The notes beneath the pieces were generated by a model. It made no database searches and was not told where the DNA came from. It saw nothing but the letters and a program-made list of their open reading frames with translations. Made by a program: the position numbers and the translations under genes. From contig NZ_KI912608.1 in NCBI RefSeq assembly GCF_000519265.1, positions 2,761,313-2,825,312 of the forward strand: 64,000 bases of DNA. The letters run 5' to 3'. Of this stretch, positions 34,586 through 44,200 are shown in pieces (within the stretch, counting starts at the first letter, position 1; each line of letters begins with the position of its first letter). The DNA is from Desulfonatronum lacustre DSM 10312. GTDB lineage: Bacteria > Desulfobacterota > Desulfovibrionia > Desulfovibrionales > Desulfonatronaceae.

Positions 34586-34740
34586 AGCGCCCGTCTGAAG
34601 GACAACCGCCCGCGTCAGCCCAGGCGCAATAGGAGGTTTCCGGCCACCTGGCGGCGGTAGTCGGCCGTGGCGCGGATGTCGTCGATGGGGCTGACCGCTT
34701 CGCGGATCAGGCGGGCGGCCTGGGTGAGGGCGCTTGGGCT
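34586..34740. repeat. parent copy of the 155-bp direct repeat (3' end of the FAD-subunit gene)
   Basis: Covers the last about 124 coding bases of the FAD subunit and 29 bases beyond its stop. The same unit stands at 33595-33749. The pair brackets 836 bp holding the RHH/PIN toxin-antitoxin genes. Confidence 0.9.
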
Positions 34741-35445
34741 GAGCTTGCGACCGACCAGGGCCTTTTCCGCCTCGATTGGACGAACCACCGTGGGGCCGAC
34801 GCTGCCCAGGGCCAGCCGCGCTTCTTGGACGATTCCCCGCGGCCCGGTGCGGACCAGCGCGGCCAGGCTGACCACGGCAATGGCCAGGGCGTTGCGCCGG
34901 CCGACTTTCTCGAAGTGCTGGACCTGAAAACCCTCAGCCAAGGGGATTCGGACCTCGGCCAGAATTTCGCCGGGCCGCAGCGCTATCCGCCCTGGGCCGA
35001 GGATGAATTCAGCCAGGGACAGCCGACGTTCAGCGTCTTTGGAGTGCAGCGTGATCTCGGCTTCCAGGGCGTACAATGGGGGCAGGCCGTCCCCGGCCGG
35101 CGAGGCGGTGCAGATGTTGCCGCCAAGGGTGGCCATGTTCCGGATCTGCGGCCCGCCCAGATGGGCCAGGGCCCGGACCAGGATCGGCGCGTGTTCGCGG
35201 ACCAGGGGCGAGTCCAGGCAGGCCCGGTGCGTGACGCAGGCCCCGATGCACAGCATGCCGCGCTCCACGCGGATGGTTTGCAGTTCGGGCAAGCGCTCCA
35301 GACAGATCGCGGTGTCGAATCGCTCCAGGCCCTTCCTGAGGCGGACCAGCAGATCGGTCCCCCCGGCCATCAGCGCCGCGCCGGGATTGTCCGCCAGCAT
35401 GGCCCACAACTCGTTCATTTCGCGGGGCAACAGAACAGCTTTCAT
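34615..35445 (-). CDS. molybdenum hydroxylase FAD-binding (medium) subunit
   Basis: 276 residues of the CoxM/XdhB family that pass electrons from the Fe-S subunit to an acceptor. FAD motifs GGTDLLVRLRKG (about 28-39) and NMATLGGNICTASPAGDGLPPLYAL (about 107-131) are intact. The C-terminal CO dehydrogenase flavoprotein domain ends RRQVAGNLLLRLG. Its start overlaps the Fe-S subunit stop by 4 bases. The 3' end has been duplicated 0.99 kb downstream. Confidence 0.88.
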   Translation of the reverse strand: MKAVLLPREMNELWAMLADNPGAALMAGGTDLLVRLRKGLERFDTAICLERLPELQTIRVERGMLCIGACVTHRACLDSPLVREHAPILVRALAHLGGPQIRNMATLGGNICTASPAGDGLPPLYALEAEITLHSKDAERRLSLAEFILGPGRIALRPGEILAEVRIPLAEGFQVQHFEKVGRRNALAIAVVSLAALVRTGPRGIVQEARLALGSVGPTVVRPIEAEKALVGRKLSPSALTQAARLIREAVSPIDDIRATADYRRQVAGNLLLRLG

Positions 35446-35927
35446 GCCTTTTCCTCCGGTTCGACCCGGTCTTGGTCACGGGCCACGGACTCCACCGCGT
35501 CCACGATTTTTTGGTACCCGGTGCAGCGGCAGAGGTTGCCGGAAAGGGCTTCGCGAATGGCCTGGCGGTCCGGACAGGGCTTTCGGGCCAGCAGATCCGC
35601 GGCCGTTACGACCATCCCGGGCGTGCAGTAACCGCATTGCACGGCCCCGTGTTCGGCAAAGGCACGCTGGACCGGATGTGGGTCCGTGCCCGACCCCAGC
35701 CCCTCCACTGTGACGATGGATCGTCCCTCCAACTGGACCGCGAACATCAGACAGGACAGCTTGGGCACGCCGTCAACCAGCATTGTACACGTCCCGCATT
35801 CCCCACTGCCGCAGCCTTCCTTGGTTCCCAACAGTCCGAGATCTTCGCGCAGCAGATCCACCACCCGCCGGTCGGGTTCGGTTTCCAGTTCCAATGGCCG
35901 ACCGTTAAGAATGCAGCGCACGATCAT
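35442..35927 (-). CDS. molybdenum hydroxylase [2Fe-2S] (small) subunit
   Basis: 161 residues. The plant-type ferredoxin cluster cysteines are in CGSGECGTCTMLVDGVPKLSC (first about residue 40) and the second all-helical cluster in QCGYCTPGM ... CRCTGYQKIVDAV. It matches CoxS/XdhC/NdhS-type subunits. Overlaps both neighbours by 4 bases, so the three subunits are made in stoichiometric coupling. Confidence 0.92.
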   Translation of the reverse strand: MIVRCILNGRPLELETEPDRRVVDLLREDLGLLGTKEGCGSGECGTCTMLVDGVPKLSCLMFAVQLEGRSIVTVEGLGSGTDPHPVQRAFAEHGAVQCGYCTPGMVVTAADLLARKPCPDRQAIREALSGNLCRCTGYQKIVDAVESVARDQDRVEPEEKA

Positions 35928-38236
35928 TTCTTCCTCCGTTTCATGGCCTTCAGCACGCGTTCCGGGGTCAGCGGGGCCTGGCGCACGTCAGCACCGCACG
36001 CCGCGTGCACGGCATTGGCCACCGCGGGCAGGGGGCCGCTCATCCCCACTTCGCCCACGCCCTTCATCCCAAAGGGGCCGCTGGGTTCTTCCACGTCGCA
36101 GGCCGGCGAAACCATGTCCGGCACGTCCAGGGCAGTGGGAATAATGTATGTCGTCAGGGTGTCCGCCCGCACCCGGCCTTCCTGGATATGCATGTCCTCG
36201 CTCAGAGCGTAGCCCAGCCCTTGGGCCACGGCCCCGTGGACCTGCTGCTCAAAGGCCTGGGGATTGAGTACCCGCCCGGCCTCGGTCACGGCCAGATACC
36301 GGCAGACCTCCACCGCGCCGGTCAGCTCGTCCACTTCCACGAACGCCGCGTGAGCCGCATGAGCGAACAGCAGGTGCGGGAAACCGATCCGGAATTCCCG
36401 TCCGCCGCTGACGGCATCCGGGGCCACGGGCATGAACGCCTCGGCCACGGCCTGGCGGTCGGCCTGGGAAAAGAAGGCCCCCAGCCTGGTCAGGGGCAGG
36501 TCCCGGCCCGTGGGCAGATGGCGGATCAGCCCGGGCAGCAGGGCCAGGTCCCTGGGTTCCTCCAGAAAAAAGAACATCGCGGCCCGGGCCAGGAGCTTGG
36601 CCTTCAGGTCCTCACAGGCCGGAATCAGAGCCTTGCCAAAGGTGTATGTGGTCCGTCCGGCGGAAGAGGATCCCGACGGGTGGCAACGGCTGGTATCGGG
36701 TTGCACCATCTCCAACCGGGAAGCGTCCTGGCCGAGGATTTGTCCGGCGATCTGGGCATAGGCCGTGGCATTGCCCTGGCCCATGTCCGCTACCCCGCTG
36801 AAGATGCGGAACATGCCCTCCGGCGTCAGCTCGACCTTGGCTATGGCCGAGTCCGGCAGACCCCGGCCGTAGCCCATGGCATTGTGCACCGCGGCCAGGC
36901 CCACGCCCCGGCGCTTGAAACGCGGGGCCTGGGCCACCCAGGTTTCACGTTCGCGCCACAGGGAATGCTCGGCAACCTTGTCCAGGCAGTCCCTGATGCC
37001 GGTCGACCCGGTCACGGTCACGCCGCAGGCGTTGCGATCCCCCCGGTTCAGGGCGTTTTTGCGCCGCAAATCCAGGGGATCCATACCCAGTCGGTTCGCC
37101 AGGCGATCCATGATCCGTTCCATGCCGAAGCTGACCTGGGCCACGCCAAAACCGCGCATGGCTCCGGCCACCGGATTATTCGTGTATGCAGCCCGACCTT
37201 CGATCTGGACGTTGGGCACGCGGTACGGCCCGGCGGCATGTTCCAAACCCAGGGCCAGCACCTCCCCGCCCAGATGGGCGTAGGCCCCGGTATCCAGCAG
37301 CAGGCGGCAGTGCAGGGCCAGCAGGGTTCCGTCCTTGTCCGCACCCAGTTCATAGTTCATCCGGGCCGCATGGCGGGTGTATCCGGCCAGAAAGCTTTCC
37401 TCCCGGTCCCAGCACATCTTCACGGGGCGACCTTTGGCGTGCATTGCGGCCAGGACCAGCAGACACTGCACCGTGGCCCCGTCCTTGCCGCCGAAACCAC
37501 CGCCGAGATAGGGCGCGACGACCCGGATCCGGGTGGGATCCAGGCCCAGGGCGTGGCCGATCTCGAAGCGATCCCGAAACGGGGCCTGGGTGGAGACGAC
37601 CAGGTGCAATATGCCTTCCTCGTCCTGCCAGGCCACTCCGTTTTCCGGTTCCAGATAGGCGTGGCGCTGGGCCGGAACCGCATACCCGCCGCGCACCCGT
37701 ACCGGACAGTCGGCCAGGGCCGCCTTGCCCCGGCCCGTGATGATGGACGAGCCGACCAGCAGATTGCCCTCGTCCCGCCCGTCATGCACCAATGGCGCGC
37801 CTTTTCGCAGGGCCGATTCCGGGTCGAACACCGCGGGCAAGGGCTCCAGGTCGACGCGGATCGCAGCCAGGGCCTCGGCCAGCGCGCTCTTGGTCTCCGC
37901 CAGGACCAGGGCCACGGGATCCCCGCAATGGCGGACCTTGGTTCCGGCCAGCACGGGCTGGTCCTTGTGCAGGATGCCCTGGCGGTTGGTTCCGGGCACG
38001 TCTTGGCGGGTCAGGATACGGATGATTCCGGGCAAGGACTCGGCCCGGGAGATGTCAACGCTTCGTATCCGGGCATGGGGAACCCCGGCGCGGCGAGCCC
38101 CTGCCCAGAGCAGGTTCGGCGGATACTCATCCACGGCGTAGCGTTCCGTCCCGCAAGCCTTGGCCAGGCCGTCGATGCGCGGCACGGAACGTCCGATTTC
38201 CAGCTGGGGAGCGGGCGCAAGGTGATTGAAGCTCAT
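35924..38236 (-). CDS. molybdenum hydroxylase molybdopterin-binding (large) subunit, xanthine/aldehyde dehydrogenase family
   Basis: 770 residues. N-terminal a/b hammerhead (GRSVPRIDGLAKACGTERYAVD), then Mo-cofactor motifs GGGFGGKDGATVQC (about 245-258), AGAMRGFGVAQ (about 355) and the catalytic Glu in GMKGVGEVGMSG near the C terminus. ATG at 38236 is preferred over an upstream in-frame reading because AGGA precedes it and SFNHLAPAP leads straight into the conserved domain. Purines, aldehydes, nicotinate or other N-heterocycles are possible substrates; the pocket residues alone do not settle it. First gene of a three-gene operon. Confidence 0.88.
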   Translation of the reverse strand: MSFNHLAPAPQLEIGRSVPRIDGLAKACGTERYAVDEYPPNLLWAGARRAGVPHARIRSVDISRAESLPGIIRILTRQDVPGTNRQGILHKDQPVLAGTKVRHCGDPVALVLAETKSALAEALAAIRVDLEPLPAVFDPESALRKGAPLVHDGRDEGNLLVGSSIITGRGKAALADCPVRVRGGYAVPAQRHAYLEPENGVAWQDEEGILHLVVSTQAPFRDRFEIGHALGLDPTRIRVVAPYLGGGFGGKDGATVQCLLVLAAMHAKGRPVKMCWDREESFLAGYTRHAARMNYELGADKDGTLLALHCRLLLDTGAYAHLGGEVLALGLEHAAGPYRVPNVQIEGRAAYTNNPVAGAMRGFGVAQVSFGMERIMDRLANRLGMDPLDLRRKNALNRGDRNACGVTVTGSTGIRDCLDKVAEHSLWRERETWVAQAPRFKRRGVGLAAVHNAMGYGRGLPDSAIAKVELTPEGMFRIFSGVADMGQGNATAYAQIAGQILGQDASRLEMVQPDTSRCHPSGSSSAGRTTYTFGKALIPACEDLKAKLLARAAMFFFLEEPRDLALLPGLIRHLPTGRDLPLTRLGAFFSQADRQAVAEAFMPVAPDAVSGGREFRIGFPHLLFAHAAHAAFVEVDELTGAVEVCRYLAVTEAGRVLNPQAFEQQVHGAVAQGLGYALSEDMHIQEGRVRADTLTTYIIPTALDVPDMVSPACDVEEPSGPFGMKGVGEVGMSGPLPAVANAVHAACGADVRQAPLTPERVLKAMKRRKK

Positions 38237-38407
38237 GAATGGGATTCCTGGTTGACGTTCAAACAGGCAAGGCATACCAAACGCAAACACGTCGTTGTCC
38301 ATGATGCCTGCATGCAGCTTTGGCTACTGATTCCGTGATCTGTCAAGTGCCGGACCGGGAAGAATTTTCGGGATGATGCCCATGCATCCATTCGCGACGT
38401 GGGTTAA

Positions 38408-38555
38408 CAGTCCGTTGAAAAATCCCCAAGTGCTGCGGCTGCAAAAAGATCAAATTCTCACGTATGACTAAATACGCTTCGATCTTGATCTTTTTTTACT
38501 CCTTGCACTTGGGGTTTTTGAACGGACTGTGGAGTAGGACTTTTTCAACTTTCAG
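38408..38555. mobile_element. palindromic MITE, copy 2
   Basis: 148-bp relative of the elements at 25741 and 52459: CAGTCCGTTGAAAAA left end, inner CCCCAAGTGC / GCACTTGGGG pair and a GTTGAA/TTCAAC right end. TAA lies immediately left and one base beyond the right end, consistent with a short TAA target duplication. It lies between the hydroxylase operon start and the divergent MFS gene, so it could affect the promoters of both. Confidence 0.85.
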
Positions 38556-38622
38556 GTAACACATAAATGTGCTGTAGGCCGGTGGTGCATGCCGGCACGA
38601 CCTCCAGCATTCAGGCTGCATC

Positions 38623-39846
38623 ATGTCCATGAACACCGCCGCCGAATCGCCGGATTCCCTGTTCAGCTTTGAATTCGTCGCCTTGAGCGCCATAAGCTTT
38701 CTGGCGTTCTGCAATCTGTCCCTGTTCTACGGCTTCAACGCCTACCTGGAGGGGCTTGGGGTGGCGGCGGCGTGGCGCGGCGTCCTGATCGGCCTGGAAC
38801 CAGCCACGGCCTTTGTCCTGCGACCGATCATCAGCCCATGGCTCACGCCCCGCAACAGCGTCCAGATCATCGGCGTGGGCCTGGTCCTGATCATGCTTGC
38901 TCTGCTCGGGTACTCCCAGGCTGAAAATCTGTGGACCCTGGGCCTGATCCGGATGCTGCACGGCGCCGGCTTCGTGGTGATGATTTCGGCCTGTGTGAGC
39001 GTGCTCGTTCTTTTCATTCCTGAAGGTCGCAGCGGACAAGGGTTCGGGGTGTTCTCCATCACCACCCTCCTGCCGTACGCGGTGCTGCCGCCCCTTGTGG
39101 AGCCGCTGCTGGTCGCGTTCGGCGACGCCTCACGGGTTTACTCCCTGTTTTCGCCCTTGTTCGTGCCGGCACTGTTTCTGCTGCCGGCCGTAGGTCGCGG
39201 GGTCCGCCGCCGCGTGGCCGACCTGCCGGACAAGGCCATGCAACGTCCACGGCTCAAGGACCTTGTCGAGGATCTCCGCACGCCAGGTATTGCCAGGCTG
39301 CTGACGGCCAACCTGCTGTTGTTCATCGCCACCACCACGGTCTTCTTCTACATGAAGGATCATCTGTCGGCCCTGGGTGGCGGCAACCCAGGTTTTTTCT
39401 TCAGCATCTCCACCGGTGCGACCATTCTGGTGCGCATCGCCTGCGGCAAGCTTCTGGACAGGGTCAACCGGGCGGCCATGCTCGGGCTGTTTCTGCTGGC
39501 GCTGGCCGTGTGTTTTCTTCTCTTCAGCCTGGCTGAAACCCCGGACAATATCCTGATCCTGGCCGGACTGTACGGCGTTTGTCTGGGGTTTGTCATGCCC
39601 CAGCTCAACGCCGCCATGTTCGTCATCTCGCCGCGACATCTGCGCGGGTTGAACACGAACATGATGCTTTTCACCATGGACGCCGGCTTCTGGATGGGGC
39701 CGATGCTGGCGGGAACGCTGCTGGCCATGGGTGTGGCCTATGCGGAATTATTCCTGGCTTTCGCGGTTCTGCCCCTGGCTGGATCCGTGATCGCCTGGAG
39801 CATGGTCGGACTGCTGCGGGTCACGCAACACAACGCGGAAAAATGA
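38623..39846 (+). CDS. major facilitator superfamily transporter
   Basis: 407 residues with about 12 hydrophobic segments and a long central cytoplasmic loop (RRRVADLPDKAMQRPRLKDLV, about 188-208). It carries only a loose MFS loop motif. Substrate unknown. It stands alone, divergent from the molybdenum hydroxylase operon and convergent with the ammonia-lyase operon. It could export or import the product or substrate of either, but nothing in the sequence proves this. Confidence 0.8.
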   Translation: MSMNTAAESPDSLFSFEFVALSAISFLAFCNLSLFYGFNAYLEGLGVAAAWRGVLIGLEPATAFVLRPIISPWLTPRNSVQIIGVGLVLIMLALLGYSQAENLWTLGLIRMLHGAGFVVMISACVSVLVLFIPEGRSGQGFGVFSITTLLPYAVLPPLVEPLLVAFGDASRVYSLFSPLFVPALFLLPAVGRGVRRRVADLPDKAMQRPRLKDLVEDLRTPGIARLLTANLLLFIATTTVFFYMKDHLSALGGGNPGFFFSISTGATILVRIACGKLLDRVNRAAMLGLFLLALAVCFLLFSLAETPDNILILAGLYGVCLGFVMPQLNAAMFVISPRHLRGLNTNMMLFTMDAGFWMGPMLAGTLLAMGVAYAELFLAFAVLPLAGSVIAWSMVGLLRVTQHNAEK

Positions 39847-39902
39847 TCCGGGGGAGACGCTTTCCTGGTGCGTGGCCGCGTCAACCTTGGGGGAGAGGGG
39901 CT

Positions 39903-40152
39903 CAGGGCAATTTTGTTCTCACCAAATTTTTCCTGCAAAGACGGCTGGTTTGCCCTGTTTGGAACGGCTCGAAACTCCATCATCGGCCTCGTACCATCAA
40001 GCCGTTGCGCTTTAATAACAAGATGTTGTGCTCGCTGCGATGGGCAACGGCTTGATGAACGATTCCTGGTTCAGTCAGACAGTCGATCCGTCCCAAACAG
40101 GGCAAACCAGCCTCATAACTTCAGGTAGTTACGTGAGAACAAATTTGCCCTG
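39903..40152. mobile_element. 250-bp MITE with 20-bp terminal inverted repeats and 10-bp target duplication
   Basis: Ends are CAGGGCAATTTTGTTCTCAC and its complement with one mismatch (40133-40152). Inside are further nested inverted repeats (GGCTGGTTTGCCCTGTTTGG / CCAAACAGGGCAAACCAGCC; CATCAAGCCGTTGC / GCAACGGCTTGATG). GAGAGGGGCT occurs directly on both sides (39893-39902 and 40153-40162), a perfect 10-bp target-site duplication as made by IS4/IS1634-type transposases. No transposase inside, so it is non-autonomous. The right end supplies the last codons of the adjacent gene. Confidence 0.9.
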
Positions 40153-41202
40153 GAGAGGGGCTGTTTTTTCCTGCTCCGCCCTGATCCGCTCCAGCAGGGC
40201 CCGGGCCTTGTCATTATGCAGCCTGATGGCGGCATAGTCCGGCCGCTCCAGGATCTTCTGCATCAGCAGACCGTCGCTGTCGAACCAGCGCGGCAGGTAG
40301 CCGCCCAGGAACCATCCCCCGGCGCACAGCCGTTCGACGGCCCCGCCCACCTCCGCCTGCCCCAGGTTCAGGAACGCCTGGAGCGTCACGCACCCTTCCC
40401 GCAGGGCCTCGCTTTCCAGCCCTTCCAGAACACGGGGAAAATCCGCGCCCAGTGAGGGGAACTGGAACCGGGCCGTGCCCGTGCCGGGAAAGGCCTGCAC
40501 TTGGTGAACGGTCTGGCCGCCGGCCGGCAGGGTATTGGACGCCTCGGCAAACGTGCGCTGGAAATCCCGGTCCGCCAGGATGAAATCCAGAATATCCCGG
40601 TGCCTCTCAGGCAGGTGGACCCTGTGCGGTCGATCTCGGACGGTCTTGAACTGCAGGATGCAGGACATCCGGCCCGAGGCCCCGTCCCAGCCCTGGCTCG
40701 GGGGCAGCAGGCCCAGCTCCAGGGCGTAGTCGGCCATCTTCGCCTGGACGCCGAAGAGCTGGGTCACGATGTGATTGGTCACGGCCTCGGCGTAAATCCC
40801 TTCCACGGGCAGGCTTTCCGCCAAGGGTCCGTGGACGTACGTGTTGATCATATCGGCGATGTTTCGCCTCCGGTGGCTTTTCAGCACCAGATACTGCCCC
40901 ACTTCCAGCAGCCCGGCAAAGGGCGGCGAGCTGCGGTAGAGCGCTCCGTGGGCGACAATCACCCCGTCCGCGGTCTTGCAGACCACGGAGCTGAGCTGTT
41001 GCTCCTGGTTCAATTCCAGAATCCGCCGCGGAATATAGTAGTCCTCCACGGGATAGGCGTCGCCGTACACCGCGTGGTAGAGCCGGGCCACGCCGGTTTC
41101 GTCCCCCGGGGCGAACAGGCTGAGCGCAACCTCCTGCTCCACGTCCGCCGTCAGCGGGTCGGCCGCGAAGCGTTCGACGAAATACTGCTTGTCTTCGGGC
41201 AT
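40129..41202 (-). CDS. GNAT-like protein paralogous to the middle of the adjacent fusion enzyme (third gene of operon)
   Basis: 357 residues. N-terminal GNAT-like half (GVARLYHAVYGDAYPVEDYYIPRRIL, then LEVGQYLVLKSHRRRNIADM as the acetyl-CoA region) and a C-terminal half ending in the hallmark GWFLGGYLPRWFDSDGLL. The same order occurs in the 45316-46359 protein and in residues about 415-785 of the fusion protein. Separated from the fusion gene by 17 bases with AAGGAGA before the ATG. Its last residues (QGKFVLT) are encoded by an inserted MITE; without the insertion the frame would end PLPQG. Substrate unknown. Confidence 0.75.
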   Translation of the reverse strand: MPEDKQYFVERFAADPLTADVEQEVALSLFAPGDETGVARLYHAVYGDAYPVEDYYIPRRILELNQEQQLSSVVCKTADGVIVAHGALYRSSPPFAGLLEVGQYLVLKSHRRRNIADMINTYVHGPLAESLPVEGIYAEAVTNHIVTQLFGVQAKMADYALELGLLPPSQGWDGASGRMSCILQFKTVRDRPHRVHLPERHRDILDFILADRDFQRTFAEASNTLPAGGQTVHQVQAFPGTGTARFQFPSLGADFPRVLEGLESEALREGCVTLQAFLNLGQAEVGGAVERLCAGGWFLGGYLPRWFDSDGLLMQKILERPDYAAIRLHNDKARALLERIRAEQEKTAPLQGKFVLT

Positions 41203-41219
41203 GATCCATCTCCTTCCGG

Positions 41220-44200
41220 TCAGTGCAGGGCCGCGACAACGCCGCCCACCGCCTGCACGGTCCGGCCTTCAGCGGCAATGTCCCGGGTCAGTTTTTCCAC
41301 CAGAACTTCCAGGGACTGCTCGTCGTCGTTCCAGATCAGGGGGCGGGAATCCTGCTGGGTATGGCCCAGGACATCCAGCACCGCCTGGTACAGGCCCGCG
41401 CCGGCGGGTGAGAGCAGGGGGCGCGGGTCGTGGCTGCCGGACATCCGGGCCGCGCGCAGGGACACGGCCTGGACCCCGAAGATCAGGGCCATGGCGGTGT
41501 AGGATTGCAGGGAGCGGATGGATGTGCGGGCCAGGACCGCGGAGTTGAAGCCCTGGCTGTTGATGTTCTGGTTGAACTGCTCGGCGTGGGTCGGGAAGCG
41601 GTCGGCAATGGGCGCGCCGTGGTAGGACAACAGGGGCATGATGGAGTTGGCCGCGATCTGCAGGCCCTTGAGCCCCATGTTCACCTTGCGCTCCGGGTTG
41701 CCCACCAGGGAGGCAGGCAGGCCGGCGTTGAATTCCGGAGCCGCGAGCAGGGCGATCTGGGTGTCCATGTGCTTGGCCGCCAGACCCAGGTAGTAGCGCA
41801 GATGGTCCATCCACACGGCCACGTACTGGCCGAGGAAGTTCCCGCTGTGCAGGCTCAGGCAGTTGTCGCCGTCAATGAGCGGGTTGTCGTTGGCCGAATT
41901 CATCTCGGTTTCCACGGCCGCGGCGGCCAGGCGCAGCCCGTCCAGCACCGGGCCCACGAACTGGGGCAGGCAGCGCAGGGAATAGCGGTCCTGGGCCGGC
42001 TGCCCGTCCAGCACCTCGTGGTGGCCGTCCAACTCGTTGCGGCACATGGCTGACCCGTCCAGGAGCCGGAGCATCAGCTCCGCGGCCAGGACCTGGCCGG
42101 GATGCGGCTTGAGCTTCTGGATGAAGGGATGAAAGGACTGGTTGGTGCCGCGCAGGGCCTGGATGACCAGGGCGTGAAAGCTCAGGCACAGGGCCGTCAG
42201 GCGGCGGGCGTCGTAAAGGCAGTTGGCCGCGATCCCGGTCATCACCGAGGTGCCGTTGACCATGCCCAGGCCCTCCTTGGGCCCCAGGGTGAAGGGCTTC
42301 AGGCCAAGGCGCTCCAGGGCCGTCAGACAGCTCACGGTTTCACCGCGCATGTCCACCTGGAAGCAGGGATCAGCCCCGACCAGGGCCCCGGCGATGGTGG
42401 CCAGGGGCGCCAGATCCCCGCTGGCCCCGATGGAGCCCATGTCCCGGACCAGGGGCGTCACGCCGTTGTTCAGAAAGAGCACGGACCGGTCAATGAGTTC
42501 CCGGCGCACGCCCGAGGCCCCGCGCAAGTGGGAATTGACCCGCAGGAGCATGGCCGCGCGCACGTCCTCCAGGGGGAGATATTCTCCGGCGCAGACGTTC
42601 AAAAAGCGCAGCAGGTTGTTTTGCAGGGCGCAGAGGTCGCTTTCGGGGATGGTCACGTCGGCCATGCCGCCGAACCCGGTGTTCACCCCGTAGATGGGTT
42701 CGCCGGTGCGCACGGCCCATTCGATGAACGAGGCCGAGGCCTCGACCCGGTCCATCACGGACCGGTCCGTGGTCAGCCGGACCGGCCTGGCGTGCCGGGC
42801 CCCGGCCACCACTTCATCCACGGTCAGCCCTTCGCCGGACAGAACCACTTCCTCGATCCGGGCGGCCTGGAGCCATTCCCGGTCCAGGGCCGCGGCCTTG
42901 GCCTGGGCGGGCCGCTTCAGCGCGGAGACACAGGCCGGATTGGACTCGATGTCGCGCAGGATCAGATCCAGGATGCGGTGCGCCCGCTGGGAATAGAGCT
43001 TGATGGAATCAGGCCCGGGCATGTCCAGGACCTTTTGCATCAGCAGGCCGTCGGTCTCGAACCAGCCCGGCAGCAGCCCGCCCAGGAAATAGCCCTGCTC
43101 GCGCAGGGCGGTCACGGCCTGGCCGCACCAGGACTCGCCGAGATTGACGAACACCTGGAGCACCCGGGCCCCGGACTTGCCGGTTCCGGCTCGGGAATCC
43201 GCGGCCAGGGCCTGGGACTCGAAACCGGCCAGGCTGCGCTCGAAATCCGGTCCCAGGGTCAGGACATGCATCCGGGCCACCTGGGCAAAGGCGAAGTATT
43301 CCGTGGAAACCCGGGTGGCGATGCCCGCCGGGGACTCGTCGTCGCCCGGCAGCACGAGGCGGTCCAGCCGGGCGTCCTGCAGCAGATAATCAACAGCTTC
43401 CTGGTAAACGGCCGGGACATGCAGCCGACGCTGTTCATCACGGGTGCGGCCGAACAGCAGGAGCGTGGAAACGCGGTCGTCCGGATGCTCCGTGGTCCCA
43501 TAGGCGGCCGCGGGCATCAGCCCGATTTCCAGGGCCGTTTCCACCAGCCCGCACATGGCCGCGAACTTCTGGGTGACCACCTGATGGCAGGGGGCCTCGC
43601 TGAAAAAGACCTCCACGCCGTGCCGGGGAATGAGCGCGTCGCGGATGAACTCCTGCAGGGCCAGGGGAACCTGGGTGCCGCGGTAGGCCGGATGGATCAC
43701 GTGGGAGCCGATTTCATAGACGCCGTGATGGGGCGCGGAGCTGCGGAACAGACTGCCGTAGCCGACGATGTCGCCGCCAGGGGTGCGGGCCACGGCGCTG
43801 TGGACCAGGCCCAGCCGGTTCTCCTCCAGCAGCCGCTCCGGGATGTAATAGGTCTCAAAGGGAAAGGAGCCGCCGAACACTTCGTAAAAGAGCCCGGCCA
43901 CGCCCCAGGCGTCGTCCATGTCGTCGCCCATGTCGCCGTCCATGCCGCCGTCCATGCTTCCTTTTGAGCGCAGCCCGTCCACGGTGAATTTCTGGCCGGG
44001 TTCGATTGTCCGGGCTTCGGCTTGCAGCCTGGACAGGGCCTGGTCCAGGGTCATGGCCACCTGCCTGGTGTCAACGGTCCAGTCGGCCAGCTTGCCCATT
44101 TCGTTCTTGGGCAGTTCCGGGCCAAAGGTGACGGCGCCCGGCTGCTCGACCCGGTACAGCCGACCGGCCAGATGGACGCGCAACGCGTCGCGCATTGCCG

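Noticed and set aside
36005-38338. Long plus-strand frame (777 codons) opposite the molybdenum hydroxylase large subunit
   Set aside because: It is the antisense shadow of a high-G+C gene with full family motifs on the minus strand; the translation is Gly/His/Gln-rich with no domain.
42102-43967. Plus-strand frame of 621 codons within the fusion-enzyme gene
   Set aside because: Antisense of the ammonia-lyase and GNAT coding sequence; composition is typical of a codon-bias shadow.
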